From Candidatus Thalassospirochaeta sargassi (GTDB lineage Bacteria; Spirochaetota; Spirochaetia; UBA9216), in contig JAQQAL010000011.1 in the NCBI GenBank assembly GCA_028532855.1, positions 310,001 to 374,000 of the forward strand: DNA of 64,000 nucleotides, in the 5' to 3' direction. The translations under genes and the position numbers were made by a program. Positions within the stretch are counted from its first letter, which is position 1. Every line of letters starts with the position of its first letter. Under the pieces are notes generated by a model that saw only the letters and a program-made list of their open reading frames with translations, was not told the origin of the DNA and ran no database searches. Shown one piece after another: positions 32,664-42,055 of the stretch.

Positions 32664-32692
32664 ATGATAGACGTCAGCGCCGGCTTATTCAA
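32664..32692 (-). promoter_or_regulatory. Promoter predicted to give a leaderless PHP-phosphatase mRNA
   Basis: On the minus strand TTGAAT (32687-32692), a 17-base spacer and TATCAT (32664-32669) are followed after only six bases by the ATG at 32657. Transcription should start at or next to the A of the start codon. Confidence 0.65.
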
Positions 32693-32767
32693 GACCGCAG
32701 GTTTTACAATAATGTTTGTTATCCAACTGATGAGTTCGATCCATTACCTAAAGGATTCGACATCGTG

Positions 32768-32796
32768 TTGAGTTTTATTGATATACGATATATAAA
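32768..32796 (+). promoter_or_regulatory. Promoter predicted to give a leaderless argJ mRNA
   Basis: TTGAGT (32768-32773), a 17-base spacer and TATAAA (32791-32796) are followed after six bases by the ATG at 32803. There is no Shine-Dalgarno. The geometry is the same as for the divergent PHP gene. Confidence 0.65.
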
Positions 32797-32802
32797 TAAG
32801 TG

Positions 32803-34092
32803 ATGCAGAAAATCAAGTCAGCTACAGATTATAGAAATGAACTGGAGAGCAGAGGGGCTCTGCCCGAGGGGTTTTCGACCGGCTTTACAGGTCTGACTTT
32901 CAGCCCGACTGAACTCGGCAGCGACCAGGTCATGGAAATGAATCTGTCGATGCTTATGCTCGATAAACCTACGACGGTTTTTGCAGGTACCTTTACGAAG
33001 AATTTATTCCCCGGAGCTCCGGTTCTGCTTTGTAGAAAACGCCTTGAAAACGACAGATTCCGGGGCATTATTATCAATAATAAAATTGCTAATGTATGTA
33101 TAGAAACCGGTGTAGAAGACTCAGAAGAGCTCCTAAAGGCTGCGGCTGTTCAGCTTGGCTGCAGTCCGGATGAACTCATGGCCTCGTCTACAGGTGTTAT
33201 CGGCTGGCGTCTCCCTGTAAATGAAATGATTAATGCCCTTCCGTCTGCGGTTGAATCTTTGAGAAGTAACAGCCGCCGAAATGCTGTAGAGCTGGCCGAG
33301 CGAATAATGACAACAGACAGCTTTCCGAAGCTCAGAAGCCGCAGTGTCTGCGGCGGCAGAATAACCGCCGTCGCAAAGGGTGCAGGTATGATAGAACCTA
33401 ATATGGCCACGATGCTCTGCTTCATTATAACTGATTTAAGCATCAGCCGCGATGAGCTTCGCGAAATGCTTCCTCCGATTGTTGGTGAAACATTCAACCG
33501 TATATCCGTAGACAGCGACCAGAGCACCAGCGATATGGTAATAGCAGCAAGCTCGGATAGAAAACCCTGTGCGGATAAGGCTGAATTCAGAAAGGCTCTA
33601 TATGAGGTCTGTTCTGAGCTCGCTGAAGACATTGTCCGTAACGGTGAGGGTACGGGGCATGTAATCCGTGTGACAGTAGACGGTGCAGCCAGTGTAGAAG
33701 AAGCCTCTGCAATAGGCAAAGCTCTGGTTAATTCGCCGCTGGTAAAAACGGCGATAGCGGGCAATGATCCCAATGTCGGACGTTTTGCATCATCCATAGG
33801 AGACTATTGCGGAAACAATGGGATAAAGCTGCCGGTGGACAAAATGGAGATAAGCCTTGGCGGTGAGCTGATTTTTTCAGGCGGAGGTTTTTGTATGACC
33901 CCCGCTAAAGAATTCCGGCTTGCAGCATATCTTTCTGAATGTGGAACAATTCCTGAACATAAAGGCTGGCCTGTTCATGAAAAAACCGTAAACATTGATA
34001 TTAATATAGGGATGGGAAATTCCCGATCAACAATACTGGGCAGTGATCTGACTCACGAATACGTCAGGGAAAACGCCGATTACAGAACCTAA
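32803..34092 (+). CDS. argJ: Glutamate N-acetyltransferase / amino-acid N-acetyltransferase
   Basis: 429 residues from ATG 32803 (a GTG directly before it is also in frame). The autoprocessing site is visible in AKGAGMIEPNMATMLCFI, where the chain is cut before the Thr that becomes the catalytic nucleophile; the flanking GNDPNVGR and GRF segments also fit. ArgJ transfers the acetyl group from N-acetylornithine to glutamate in the cyclic arginine pathway. No other arg gene is in the window. Ends 9 bp before the MoxR gene. Confidence 0.95.
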   Translation: MQKIKSATDYRNELESRGALPEGFSTGFTGLTFSPTELGSDQVMEMNLSMLMLDKPTTVFAGTFTKNLFPGAPVLLCRKRLENDRFRGIIINNKIANVCIETGVEDSEELLKAAAVQLGCSPDELMASSTGVIGWRLPVNEMINALPSAVESLRSNSRRNAVELAERIMTTDSFPKLRSRSVCGGRITAVAKGAGMIEPNMATMLCFIITDLSISRDELREMLPPIVGETFNRISVDSDQSTSDMVIAASSDRKPCADKAEFRKALYEVCSELAEDIVRNGEGTGHVIRVTVDGAASVEEASAIGKALVNSPLVKTAIAGNDPNVGRFASSIGDYCGNNGIKLPVDKMEISLGGELIFSGGGFCMTPAKEFRLAAYLSECGTIPEHKGWPVHEKTVNIDINIGMGNSRSTILGSDLTHEYVRENADYRT

Positions 34093-34101
34093 GGACTTGA
34101 A

Positions 34102-35079
34102 ATGACAGATAATATAGACGTACTTATAGAAAAAGCTCATACACAGCTGGAAAAATGCAGAACGGAAATAGCCTCAAGAGTAATTGGGCAGAGCCCGATG
34201 ATAGACGGAATCCTCATGGGGCTGCTTGCCGGCGGTCATGTACTTATTGAAGGTGTACCGGGGCTTGCTAAAACCCTGGCAGTTAAAACCGTTTCCGAGG
34301 TTATTGATGCAACCTTTTCCAGGATCCAGTTTACTCCCGATCTCTTGCCTGCTGATATTGTCGGTACAATGATCTACAAACAGCAGGGGGGTGAGTTTGT
34401 TGTGCGCAAAGGACCGGTTTTCGCCAATATCGTTCTTGCGGATGAAATTAACCGGGCTCCCGCCAAGGTCCAGTCGGCTCTTCTTGAGGCGATGCAGGAG
34501 AGGCAGGTAACAATCGGAAGCAACACCCATAGACTCCCGGATCCGTTTTTTGTACTCGCTACACAGAATCCGATTGAGAGTGAGGGTACATATCCCCTGC
34601 CCGAAGCACAGCTGGACAGATTTATTCTTAAGCTCAAGATAGATTATCCCACTCCCGATGAAGAACTTGAGATCCTCAGACGAATGGGTGTTGATACGGA
34701 TATTCCTGTTAAGAGGACGCTTTCCCCTTCTGTACTGCGGGACCTTAGAAAAACCGCTGAAAAAATCAAAATCGATGATCGAATTGAAGAATATATTGTA
34801 ACCATAGTTGCGGCGACGCGTGAAACAGACAAGATCTCCGTTCCCTATGCGAAATTCATTGAATTCGGTGCGTCGCCTAGAGCCAGCATATATCTTTACA
34901 GATGCGCAAAAATTCAGGCTATGTTTGAGGGGCGCAGCTATGTTATTCCCGACGATGTAAAGACGGTTGTGCATGATGTTATGCGTCATAGGATAGTTCT
35001 CTCTTATGAGGCGGAATCAGAAGAACTGACAACCGACGACGTGATCGACAGAATCCTTAAAATAATACCGGTTCCCTGA
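34102..35079 (+). CDS. MoxR-family AAA+ ATPase, first gene of the Bat operon
   Basis: 325 residues with Walker A GVPGLAKT, Walker B LADEINRAPAKVQSALLEAMQERQVT, a TQNPIESEGTYPLPEAQLDRF sensor-1 stretch and a lid domain after about 215. MoxR proteins act as chaperone-like ATPases together with VWA proteins. It is joined by a one-base stop/start overlap to the DUF58 gene and begins the set MoxR-DUF58-membrane protein-BatA-BatB-BatC-BatD, a layout known from spirochaetes and Bacteroidetes and tied to oxygen or stress tolerance. Confidence 0.95.
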   Translation: MTDNIDVLIEKAHTQLEKCRTEIASRVIGQSPMIDGILMGLLAGGHVLIEGVPGLAKTLAVKTVSEVIDATFSRIQFTPDLLPADIVGTMIYKQQGGEFVVRKGPVFANIVLADEINRAPAKVQSALLEAMQERQVTIGSNTHRLPDPFFVLATQNPIESEGTYPLPEAQLDRFILKLKIDYPTPDEELEILRRMGVDTDIPVKRTLSPSVLRDLRKTAEKIKIDDRIEEYIVTIVAATRETDKISVPYAKFIEFGASPRASIYLYRCAKIQAMFEGRSYVIPDDVKTVVHDVMRHRIVLSYEAESEELTTDDVIDRILKIIPVP

Positions 35080-35951
35080 TGGATAGTCTCCAGCTGCTTT
35101 CTCGAATCCGGAACATTCCTCTTGTATCGGCCCGACTTGTAGAAGGTTTTCTTTCGGGTAATTACCGATCCGTTTTTAAGGGGCCGGGTCTTGAATTTGA
35201 TGAAGTCCGCGAATACAGCACGGGCGACGATGTCAGATCTATCGACTGGAACGTTACATCTCGGATGGGTTCGCCATATGTTAAAACCTTCCGTGAAGAG
35301 CGTGAGATGGCTCTGCTTCTTCTGATAGATGTATCAGCCTCTTTGCAGACAGGCAGCGGTACTTACAGGAAAGCTGATACAGCCGCAATTATTTCCGCCC
35401 TGTTGGCACATTCTGCAGTACACAATAACGATAGAGTAGGGGCTGTGTTTTATACGGATCGTATAGAAAAATGGGTGCCGCCCATGAAGGGGCGAAATCA
35501 CCTGATGAGGCTTGTACAGGATATGGCTTCTATAGAACCGGTAGGTAAGGGCTCGGACCTTTCGAATGCTATTGCCTGCGTGGAACAGTCAATGAAGCGG
35601 CGGGGAATATGTATAATTGTATCGGACTTCAGAATTCCTCCGGCTTACAGGCAGATGTCAATGCTTTCCCGGAAGCACGATCTTATTGCGGTTAAGATCA
35701 CTGATCCCGCTGATAAAAAAACCCCTTCAACAGGTTTGATGGAACTCCAGGATCCTGAATCCGGCCGTATTTCAGGTTCATACGGTTTTTCTTCAAGATA
35801 TCGAAAGGATCTTGAAGAGTTCTGGTTGGCCGAGCATATTTTCTGGCAGCGCGAATGTAGAAGGCGCGGAATTGATTCTCTGGTTATTGATACCGAGGAA
35901 GACCCCGCCAAAGCTCTACTATCCTTTTTCAGGAGGCGGAAGGGTAAGTGA
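35079..35951 (+). CDS. DUF58 protein with a degenerate VWA domain (Bat operon)
   Basis: 290 residues. The N-terminus carries the DUF58 hallmark GPGLEFDEVREYSTGDDVRSIDWNVTS (described from about residues 37-63), and a VWA-like metal site with DVSAS follows near 87. No membrane segment. It overlaps the MoxR stop and the next start (GTGA), so translation is coupled. DUF58 proteins work with MoxR ATPases in assembly or stress functions at the cell envelope. Confidence 0.93.
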   Translation: MDSLQLLSRIRNIPLVSARLVEGFLSGNYRSVFKGPGLEFDEVREYSTGDDVRSIDWNVTSRMGSPYVKTFREEREMALLLLIDVSASLQTGSGTYRKADTAAIISALLAHSAVHNNDRVGAVFYTDRIEKWVPPMKGRNHLMRLVQDMASIEPVGKGSDLSNAIACVEQSMKRRGICIIVSDFRIPPAYRQMSMLSRKHDLIAVKITDPADKKTPSTGLMELQDPESGRISGSYGFSSRYRKDLEEFWLAEHIFWQRECRRRGIDSLVIDTEEDPAKALLSFFRRRKGK

Positions 35952-36832
35952 AAAAAACTATTCTGTTCCTGCTTATTATTCCGCTCTCCGCTTTTTCTCT
36001 TTTTGCTGAAAAGAATTACAGCAGTGAAAAGGTTGTATTTCTGCCTCAGGAGTTTTATGTGGGCGATCTTGTGGAAATGCGAGTTGTTATTATTCCCGAG
36101 CCCGGTGTAAAAGTCGACAAGCCCGAAAAATTTCCTGATTCCTACTGGGTAAAGATTGAAGATGCCGAGATATTTGAGGTTGACGAGGGTTATGAACTGC
36201 GTGTTTTTCTGCGCCCGTATGCCCCGGGGATAAGAACCCTGCCTGCTATACAGTTCGGGGATGTCCTGCTTCGTGATATAAGAATCCAAACAGTTTCTGT
36301 TCTGTCCAGCGAGACCTTGCCGCTCGCGCCGCCGGCTGAACAGCTAATGCTGCCCGGAACAAAATATTATATAGCCCTGGTTGTCGGACTTGTCTTTCTG
36401 CTTCCACTGTTCCTGATTATTTTCTGGACAAGGCTCAGGCGTGGAATTCATGCCTATGTGATTGAAAGAAAACAGCGAAGGCCTTACAGGCGTCTTATGC
36501 ATGTACTTGCTGAACTGCGTCAGGATCTGCATGAGATGAAGGGTAAGGATTTTTATACACGGCTTATTGAAGAACTCCGCATCTATCTTACAGCAAGGGG
36601 CAGCATTGATTATGTCTCCGCAACCGTCCGGGAAGCCTCTGCTAAAATCCTGTCTGATTTTTACGGTATTCCTGATAATGACAAACTTACGATCCTGTTG
36701 AAACAGGGGGATGAAGTGAAATTTGGCGGAAAGAGGGTTGTGGCTAGCAGACGTGAAGATGATATATTGCTTGTGCAGAATGCGGTGTCTGAGATAGAAG
36801 AGGCTGCGGGAGGTCAACGTGTGGATCTTTGA
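35948..36832 (+). CDS. Bat-operon membrane protein of unknown function
   Basis: 294 residues from a GTG start overlapping the previous stop. It has a signal peptide (about 1-20, ending SLFAEK), an extracytoplasmic beta-rich domain (about 25-125), one membrane segment (about 140-162) and a cytoplasmic helical domain rich in Arg and Lys. The shape resembles DUF4381-type partners of BatA/BatB. Its position between DUF58 and BatA places it in the same envelope complex. The gene after it starts 14 bases before its stop. Confidence 0.75.
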   Translation: MKKTILFLLIIPLSAFSLFAEKNYSSEKVVFLPQEFYVGDLVEMRVVIIPEPGVKVDKPEKFPDSYWVKIEDAEIFEVDEGYELRVFLRPYAPGIRTLPAIQFGDVLLRDIRIQTVSVLSSETLPLAPPAEQLMLPGTKYYIALVVGLVFLLPLFLIIFWTRLRRGIHAYVIERKQRRPYRRLMHVLAELRQDLHEMKGKDFYTRLIEELRIYLTARGSIDYVSATVREASAKILSDFYGIPDNDKLTILLKQGDEVKFGGKRVVASRREDDILLVQNAVSEIEEAAGGQRVDL

Positions 36833-37820
36833 GAATCCTGAATATCTGCTGCTTCTGACTCTGATGTTTCCTTCTATCTTTTTCAGTCATTTTTACAGGG
36901 GGCGCGGCGGTCTTGTCCCGGCTTCAACCGGTCTGTGGAAAAGCAGCAGCTTCAAACCTAAGAATTATTTCATCAGGCTGATTCTTTTTCTGTCTACCGT
37001 TTCATTCTGGCTGGGCGTTGCATTTATTATTGTAGCCCTTGCCGGGCCGTCCTACGTAGAAAAAGAAAAGATTTATCTGTCGCGCGGAATAGACATAATG
37101 TTTGTTCTTGATGAATCGCCGAGTATGGCTGCCCTGGATTTTCCTCCGACAAACAGGTTTGATGCCTCCAAGAATGTAATCAGGAAATTTGTGAAGGCGC
37201 GGGAACATGACCCTGTAGGGCTTGTTACATTTGCGGCAGAGGCCGCACTGCGTATTCCGCCGACCCTGGACACCGATGGATTCCTGGATGAGCTGGAGGA
37301 TCTGGAATTGATGGAACTCGGCAATGGAACAGCTGTAGGTCTCGGTATTGCAATTGCCGCGCTGCACCTGCAGGATTCGACAGCGGAAGAAAAGGTTATT
37401 ATACTGATTACCGACGGTGAAAATAATGCTGGAGAAATTGTCCCGGAATCGGCTGCTGAGATAGCCGCAGGGATGGGCATAAGAATATATACAATCGGTA
37501 TCGGTACAAGGGGCGAAGTGGCTATAGAATATGAAGATCCTGAAACCGGGAAGATTATTACAGGCCGTTATGACAGTGATTTTGACGAAGATCTTTTAAC
37601 AGAAATTGCAGAAACAACAAACGGTAAATACTATTTTGCGTCGAGTACAAATGCACTTGATGGAATAATAGACATAATAGATTCTCTTGAAAGCAGTGAG
37701 AAGAGGATAAAAATTAAGACTACATCGCGCTCTGGCCACAGGCCGCTGATTATTATGGCTCTATGCCTGATATTTTTTGACTTTTTTATCCGAAAGCTTA
37801 TTTTCAGGGAGGTATTATGA
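36819..37820 (+). CDS. batA: VWA-domain protein BatA
   Basis: 333 residues from a GTG with GGAGG upstream. Two N-terminal membrane segments (about 8-25 and 55-80) and one at the C-terminus (about 308-327) enclose a von Willebrand A domain with a complete MIDAS motif (DESPS near residue 92) and the later TDGENNAGE. BatA acts at the inner membrane with BatB and the MoxR ATPase. The next gene overlaps by 4 bases. Confidence 0.93.
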   Translation: MWIFENPEYLLLLTLMFPSIFFSHFYRGRGGLVPASTGLWKSSSFKPKNYFIRLILFLSTVSFWLGVAFIIVALAGPSYVEKEKIYLSRGIDIMFVLDESPSMAALDFPPTNRFDASKNVIRKFVKAREHDPVGLVTFAAEAALRIPPTLDTDGFLDELEDLELMELGNGTAVGLGIAIAALHLQDSTAEEKVIILITDGENNAGEIVPESAAEIAAGMGIRIYTIGIGTRGEVAIEYEDPETGKIITGRYDSDFDEDLLTEIAETTNGKYYFASSTNALDGIIDIIDSLESSEKRIKIKTTSRSGHRPLIIMALCLIFFDFFIRKLIFREVL

Positions 37821-38803
37821 TGGCATCCCGGCCTGAATTTTTCTGGCTGCTGGGACTTCTGCTTCCGGTCGTTATAATAATGATCAGTCGATATTATTCC
37901 GGGAGAAAGAGTCTTTCCCGAATTGCCGGTCTTTGGCGGACCGACAGCTTTTTTGATCTATACATGGTTAAGAGCTTTTTTATATCGCTCGGACTGCTTG
38001 TTTTTTTCATCTTTGCAATTTTATCCCTCGCAGGGTTTCCCGGGAAGGAATATCCTGTCAGTTATGAACCGGCCGGTACGGATATAATTTTTACTGTAGA
38101 TGTTTCAGAGAGTATGAAGGCGCAGGACATACCTCCTTCACGACTGGCCGCAGCTTCAAGGATTATTAAAACAGTCTGTGAGAACACCCCTGACGGAAGA
38201 TTCGGAGTAGTTGTGTTTAAGGGCAGCGGGATCAAGATGATACCTTCGACTGAGGATGTTGAATCCGTTTATAGCTTTCTGGAATATCTGAGCACTGATC
38301 TGCTTACCAGTCCCGGGAGTAATATCCGCAGCGGTGTTGAAACTGCAATTTCAGCATTTCCCGAAGCGGAGGAACGCAATAAATATATTATTCTGATTAC
38401 TGACGGTGAACTGCACGAAGGAGATATGACAGAAATTGCATCGCAGGCTGTTGATGCGGATGTTCAGGTGTACTGCATCGGAACCGGTACTCCTGAAGGT
38501 GCAAGGATTCCGCTGGCTGAAGGCGGATTTCTGAAGGATTCAGCGGGCGATACGGTTGTAACCAGGCTTAAAGAAGAAGGGCTTCGTCAACTTTCCGAAT
38601 CAACAGGCGGAAAATATTATGATGCTGCGGACAGTGGTCTGCTTCCCGAATTGCTGAAGGTTGCGGCCGGCACAGTCGATGAAAATGAAAGTAGGTACAG
38701 GATAGAAGTCAAGGACCGATACAGGTTTTTCCTTGTAATTGCGTTATTAGGACTGTTCGTTTCGAGAGCTGTAAAGGTTGTGAAATGGAAAAAAGAATTT
38801 TAA
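37817..38803 (+). CDS. batB: VWA-domain protein BatB
   Basis: 328 residues, ATG overlapping the batA stop. It has the same plan as BatA: N-terminal membrane segments, a VWA domain with DVSES near 95 and TDGELHEGD near 195, and a C-terminal membrane segment (about 304-320). It probably arose by duplication of batA. The batC start lies 19 bases before its stop. Confidence 0.93.
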   Translation: MMASRPEFFWLLGLLLPVVIIMISRYYSGRKSLSRIAGLWRTDSFFDLYMVKSFFISLGLLVFFIFAILSLAGFPGKEYPVSYEPAGTDIIFTVDVSESMKAQDIPPSRLAAASRIIKTVCENTPDGRFGVVVFKGSGIKMIPSTEDVESVYSFLEYLSTDLLTSPGSNIRSGVETAISAFPEAEERNKYIILITDGELHEGDMTEIASQAVDADVQVYCIGTGTPEGARIPLAEGGFLKDSAGDTVVTRLKEEGLRQLSESTGGKYYDAADSGLLPELLKVAAGTVDENESRYRIEVKDRYRFFLVIALLGLFVSRAVKVVKWKKEF

Positions 38804-39378
38804 TTGCCGCTGCAGCAGCGGCTGTAGTACTGAGTGCGTGCTCTAACCCGGCAGTTTATTTCTCGGTCTGGCAGGGCAATAATGCTTTTGCCGGCGGCGA
38901 TTATCAGACCGCCAATACTGAATATCTAGCCTCAATGGAAAAAGATGTATATACCGATTATCTCAGTTATAACCTGGCCAATGTATATTATGCCCTTGGA
39001 GAAGGTGAGGCTGCATCTGCAGAATGGAAGGAAGCCGCTTTTACCAGCAGCCGTGAACTCCTGTACCGGACTATGTATAATCGCGGTCTGTTTGAATTTG
39101 AAAGCGGTAATTATGAGACTGCTTTTGATCTTTTCAGAAAGGCTCTTGAAATAAACCCTGAGAGTCTCGATGCAAAGATCAACCTTGAATACAGTCTTAG
39201 ACGAATGAATGCAGGTGCGAACAGCAGCGAGGCTTCAGCTGCGGGGGCTCAGAATTCAGGTTCTGATGAAGTCTCCGATGAGATAATGCGGGTTTTGGAA
39301 TTTATTAAACAGAAAGATGCCGGGATATGGACCGCGAACGAAGAAGAGAACGTTGTAACCGGAGGCAAGGACTGGTGA
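38785..39378 (+). CDS. batC: TPR lipoprotein BatC
   Basis: 197 residues with a lipoprotein signal (MEKRILIAAAAAAVVLSACS, Cys near residue 19) and at least three TPR-type helix pairs (about 30-135) containing YNLANVYYALGEG and ALEINPESLDAKINLEY. The tail is charged. BatC-type TPR proteins bridge the VWA proteins and other envelope parts. The stop overlaps the batD GTG. Confidence 0.9.
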   Translation: MEKRILIAAAAAAVVLSACSNPAVYFSVWQGNNAFAGGDYQTANTEYLASMEKDVYTDYLSYNLANVYYALGEGEAASAEWKEAAFTSSRELLYRTMYNRGLFEFESGNYETAFDLFRKALEINPESLDAKINLEYSLRRMNAGANSSEASAAGAQNSGSDEVSDEIMRVLEFIKQKDAGIWTANEEENVVTGGKDW

Positions 39379-41333
39379 TTAAAAGATGTCTTTTGTCTTT
39401 ACTCCTTATTTTTTCCGCACTACTGATTTTTGCCGAAGAGAAAAAGCACGATTTACAGACAACAAAATATCCTGTTATCGAGAGTGTTGAACTTACCCCG
39501 AACCCAGTAGGGCGGGGAGATCTTTTTTCCATGACTATAATTGTTAATCATGATAATTCCGCCGAGGTGGATTTTCCACTTAAAGATCTGCCGGAAGACA
39601 TCCTGCTGTGGAGAGGCCCCTATATCAGAAGTTTCGTAGATTCCGACAGGGATGGCAATGCCGTTAGAAAGGTGCGGATAACTACAACCTTCAAAGCGCA
39701 GTCTTCAGGTCGGATGATTTTTCCATCAATGAGCGTAATAGCGGAAAGGCATGAATTAAAAACAGATCCGATACTTTTAAGGGTCGGCCTTTACAAGAAT
39801 AGGAAGCTGTACATGCCGCTTGAGGTTGAATGGCAGGCCGGCTTTGATAAAATATATGCGGGAGAAGCTGTTCCTGTTTCACTCATAGTACTGAATCAGG
39901 AAGTTGTAGTAATTTTCGACCGGGTCAGGGTTGCGCATCCCCGTGACGGGTTTTTTGAAGAAGCCGGCGGCACGGCTGATATTGTTGAAAAAACTGAAGG
40001 CGGTATAGTCCTTTATGATATACCTGCTGCAACATATATACTTACATCTCCGGTTTCGGGAGAGGTTATGATACCGTCTTCCGGGGTAGAATACGAAGGA
40101 ATTACAGGCTGGACTGATAACCAATATCTGAAGATAACGCGGGTACCCGAAGCTGTTAAGGAAAGCGGTGCAGTAGGGGATTTCACGTTTTCTTCTTCCA
40201 TAAGCAGAGACGAGGTGAGGATAGGTGAGAATGTTGAACTAATTGTAAGTGTCAGCGGAGACGGTAACCTTAATTATCTGAAACTGCCTGAACCGGAAGC
40301 TGAGGGCTGCATTCTAATTTCTTCAGAAGAGATTGAGGATTATGAGCCGAGCCCATTCGGGTTTTCGGGGTCAAAAGCGGTTAAATGGACTTATTCTGCG
40401 GAAAATTCCGGCCTGTCTAAAATTAATGTTCCGGATTTCATATATCTTGAGAAGTCTACAGATTCGATTGCTATTGAGAACGGTTCACTCCACAAGGTTA
40501 ATATACTGGAAGTTGCTGCGATTGAGGAGGGTTTTGAAGCTGAGGAGCTGGTACTTGAAAAGCTTGTTGTCGGGGATGATTCCGGGCCGGCCTGGAGAAA
40601 CTATTATCTTTCGGCTCTGAGATATGCATGGGTCCTTCCCGGCTTTGTTTTCTTCATCATGGCCCTGATAATGCGGGGTAAGCGACTGCCGCTTGCAGCC
40701 CTTCTGAGTTTGATTATTCTTGTCGCAGCGTTCTCAACCACCAGGTTTGTTGTGGGTGTTGATGTTTCAGATAATGCCGGCGAAAGAGCTGATCTTCTAT
40801 ATAATGCTGCTGTAGATGCATATGGAAATGATGAGATTACGAAAAGTCTTCACAATCTAAGGGCTGCAATATACTATAACCCTGTTAAGGGCACTTATCG
40901 GGAAACGCTGAATCTCATAGAAGAGGAGGCAGGGGTTGTTAATTCCGTGTCGCCTTCTATCAGTCTTCATCCTGATGTTTTTTACTATATTTTAATGTGC
41001 GCGGTGAACCTGCTGTTTTTCTCAGGTGTTTACAGGATGGTGAAGCCGGGTGGCGGTGCGAGTGTTTTGATAATTTTATTCACTTTTATTATTGTATTTT
41101 CATCAGCTATGATTTTTTATACTCATAACTCGCGCCTGAACATGACCGCTATTGTCTGCGAAAAAGGTGTTCATATGAAGAAAATTCCCAGTGAAACTGC
41201 TGCTGACTGGATTCCTATGGAAGCCGGAACCGCTCTGAGTATTCTGAATAAATCAGATGGTTTTCTTCTTGTTGAAACCGGTTTGGGTGTGCAGGGCTGG
41301 GTAACGGAAAACTGTTTAATCTTTGACAGGTAG
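39375..41333 (+). CDS. batD: BatD-family protein with C-terminal SH3-like domain
   Basis: 652 residues from a GTG at 39375 with GGAGG 14 bases upstream; the longer frame from 39327 lies inside batC and is not supported. A signal peptide (about 1-20) leads to large BatD-type beta-sandwich repeats (about 25-410), a membrane segment (about 425-445), another near 455-475, TPR-like helices (about 490-540), two more membrane segments, and an SH3-like end domain (about 590-652, GWVTENC). The SH3 end may bind peptidoglycan or peptides. Confidence 0.9.
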   Translation: MIKRCLLSLLLIFSALLIFAEEKKHDLQTTKYPVIESVELTPNPVGRGDLFSMTIIVNHDNSAEVDFPLKDLPEDILLWRGPYIRSFVDSDRDGNAVRKVRITTTFKAQSSGRMIFPSMSVIAERHELKTDPILLRVGLYKNRKLYMPLEVEWQAGFDKIYAGEAVPVSLIVLNQEVVVIFDRVRVAHPRDGFFEEAGGTADIVEKTEGGIVLYDIPAATYILTSPVSGEVMIPSSGVEYEGITGWTDNQYLKITRVPEAVKESGAVGDFTFSSSISRDEVRIGENVELIVSVSGDGNLNYLKLPEPEAEGCILISSEEIEDYEPSPFGFSGSKAVKWTYSAENSGLSKINVPDFIYLEKSTDSIAIENGSLHKVNILEVAAIEEGFEAEELVLEKLVVGDDSGPAWRNYYLSALRYAWVLPGFVFFIMALIMRGKRLPLAALLSLIILVAAFSTTRFVVGVDVSDNAGERADLLYNAAVDAYGNDEITKSLHNLRAAIYYNPVKGTYRETLNLIEEEAGVVNSVSPSISLHPDVFYYILMCAVNLLFFSGVYRMVKPGGGASVLIILFTFIIVFSSAMIFYTHNSRLNMTAIVCEKGVHMKKIPSETAADWIPMEAGTALSILNKSDGFLLVETGLGVQGWVTENCLIFDR

Positions 41334-41341
41334 GCGTAGCG

Positions 41342-41713
41342 ATGGGTATGGAAGAGTGGTTATCCAAATATCCTCCTGAGGATAAGGATAGGGGCCTATC
41401 TGCAGAACGAAATGCCGGGCCCCCTGTAAGCCGGAAAAAACTGATGAAACAACCCTCTCAAAAAAGCCTTGATCTGCATGGTTTGACTGCGGAACAGGCT
41501 GGTCGTGAGGTTGAACAGTTTCTTTCTGAATCAAAACGACGGGGACTGAAAAAGGTCCTGATCATACACGGTAAGGGTTACCATTCCAATGGTCGTCCAG
41601 TTTTGAAAAAAGAGGTAATTAAAATACTTGAAAGAAATTCGATTGCTGGTGAGTTCGGCACTGCCGACCGTAAAGAGGGCGGCAGCGGCGCTGTGTGGGT
41701 ACTGCTCAAATAA
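41342..41713 (+). CDS. Smr-domain protein (MutS2 C-terminal-like nuclease domain)
   Basis: 123 residues. The basic N-terminus (1-40) is unstructured, then the Smr domain shows LDLHGLT near 43 and the HGKG motif (IIHGKG) near 77, ending with the family-typical GAVWVLL. Stand-alone Smr proteins can nick DNA or act on RNA and stalled ribosomes. It follows batD by 8 bp and is probably cotranscribed, but its function need not relate to Bat. Confidence 0.9.
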   Translation: MGMEEWLSKYPPEDKDRGLSAERNAGPPVSRKKLMKQPSQKSLDLHGLTAEQAGREVEQFLSESKRRGLKKVLIIHGKGYHSNGRPVLKKEVIKILERNSIAGEFGTADRKEGGSGAVWVLLK

Positions 41714-41719
41714 GCAGGC

Positions 41720-41938
41720 TTATCGTTCCCTGTAAATGATACGTCCGCGGGTCAAGTCGTAGGGGGAAAGTGCAACTCTTACTTTATCTCCCGGTACAAT
41801 TCTGATATAGTGTTTGCGCATTTTCCCTGAAAGGTGCGCAAGAATAACATGCCCATTCTGAAGCTCTACCCTGAACATGGTGTTAGGCAGAGATTCTTTA
41901 ACAATTCCTTCTACTTCAATAGCTTCTTCTTTAGCCAC
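41720..41938 (-). CDS. infA: Translation initiation factor IF-1
   Basis: 72 residues when begun at the GTG at 41938, which has GGAGG four bases upstream. This is exactly the family length, and the residues ([12 protein letters not shown]...[20 protein letters not shown]) match IF-1. A longer frame starting at 42013 adds unsupported residues. IF-1 is an OB-fold protein that binds the ribosomal A site during initiation. Confidence 0.97.
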   Translation of the reverse strand: MAKEEAIEVEGIVKESLPNTMFRVELQNGHVILAHLSGKMRKHYIRIVPGDKVRVALSPYDLTRGRIIYRER

Positions 41939-42055
41939 ATTGCCTCCAAAATAATTTAAAAGAATACTAAGTGAATAAGAATCCTTTGTCAACCAGTTGA
42001 CTTTTTTGCGCATTTCATAGATATTTCGGCGTAAATAGTTTAAAACGAGGGTAGT

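Noticed and set aside
34174-34989. Long open frame (271 codons) on the minus strand
   Set aside because: It is fully antisense to the MoxR ATPase gene, has a low-complexity basic composition and no family features; the plus-strand protein has clear motifs.
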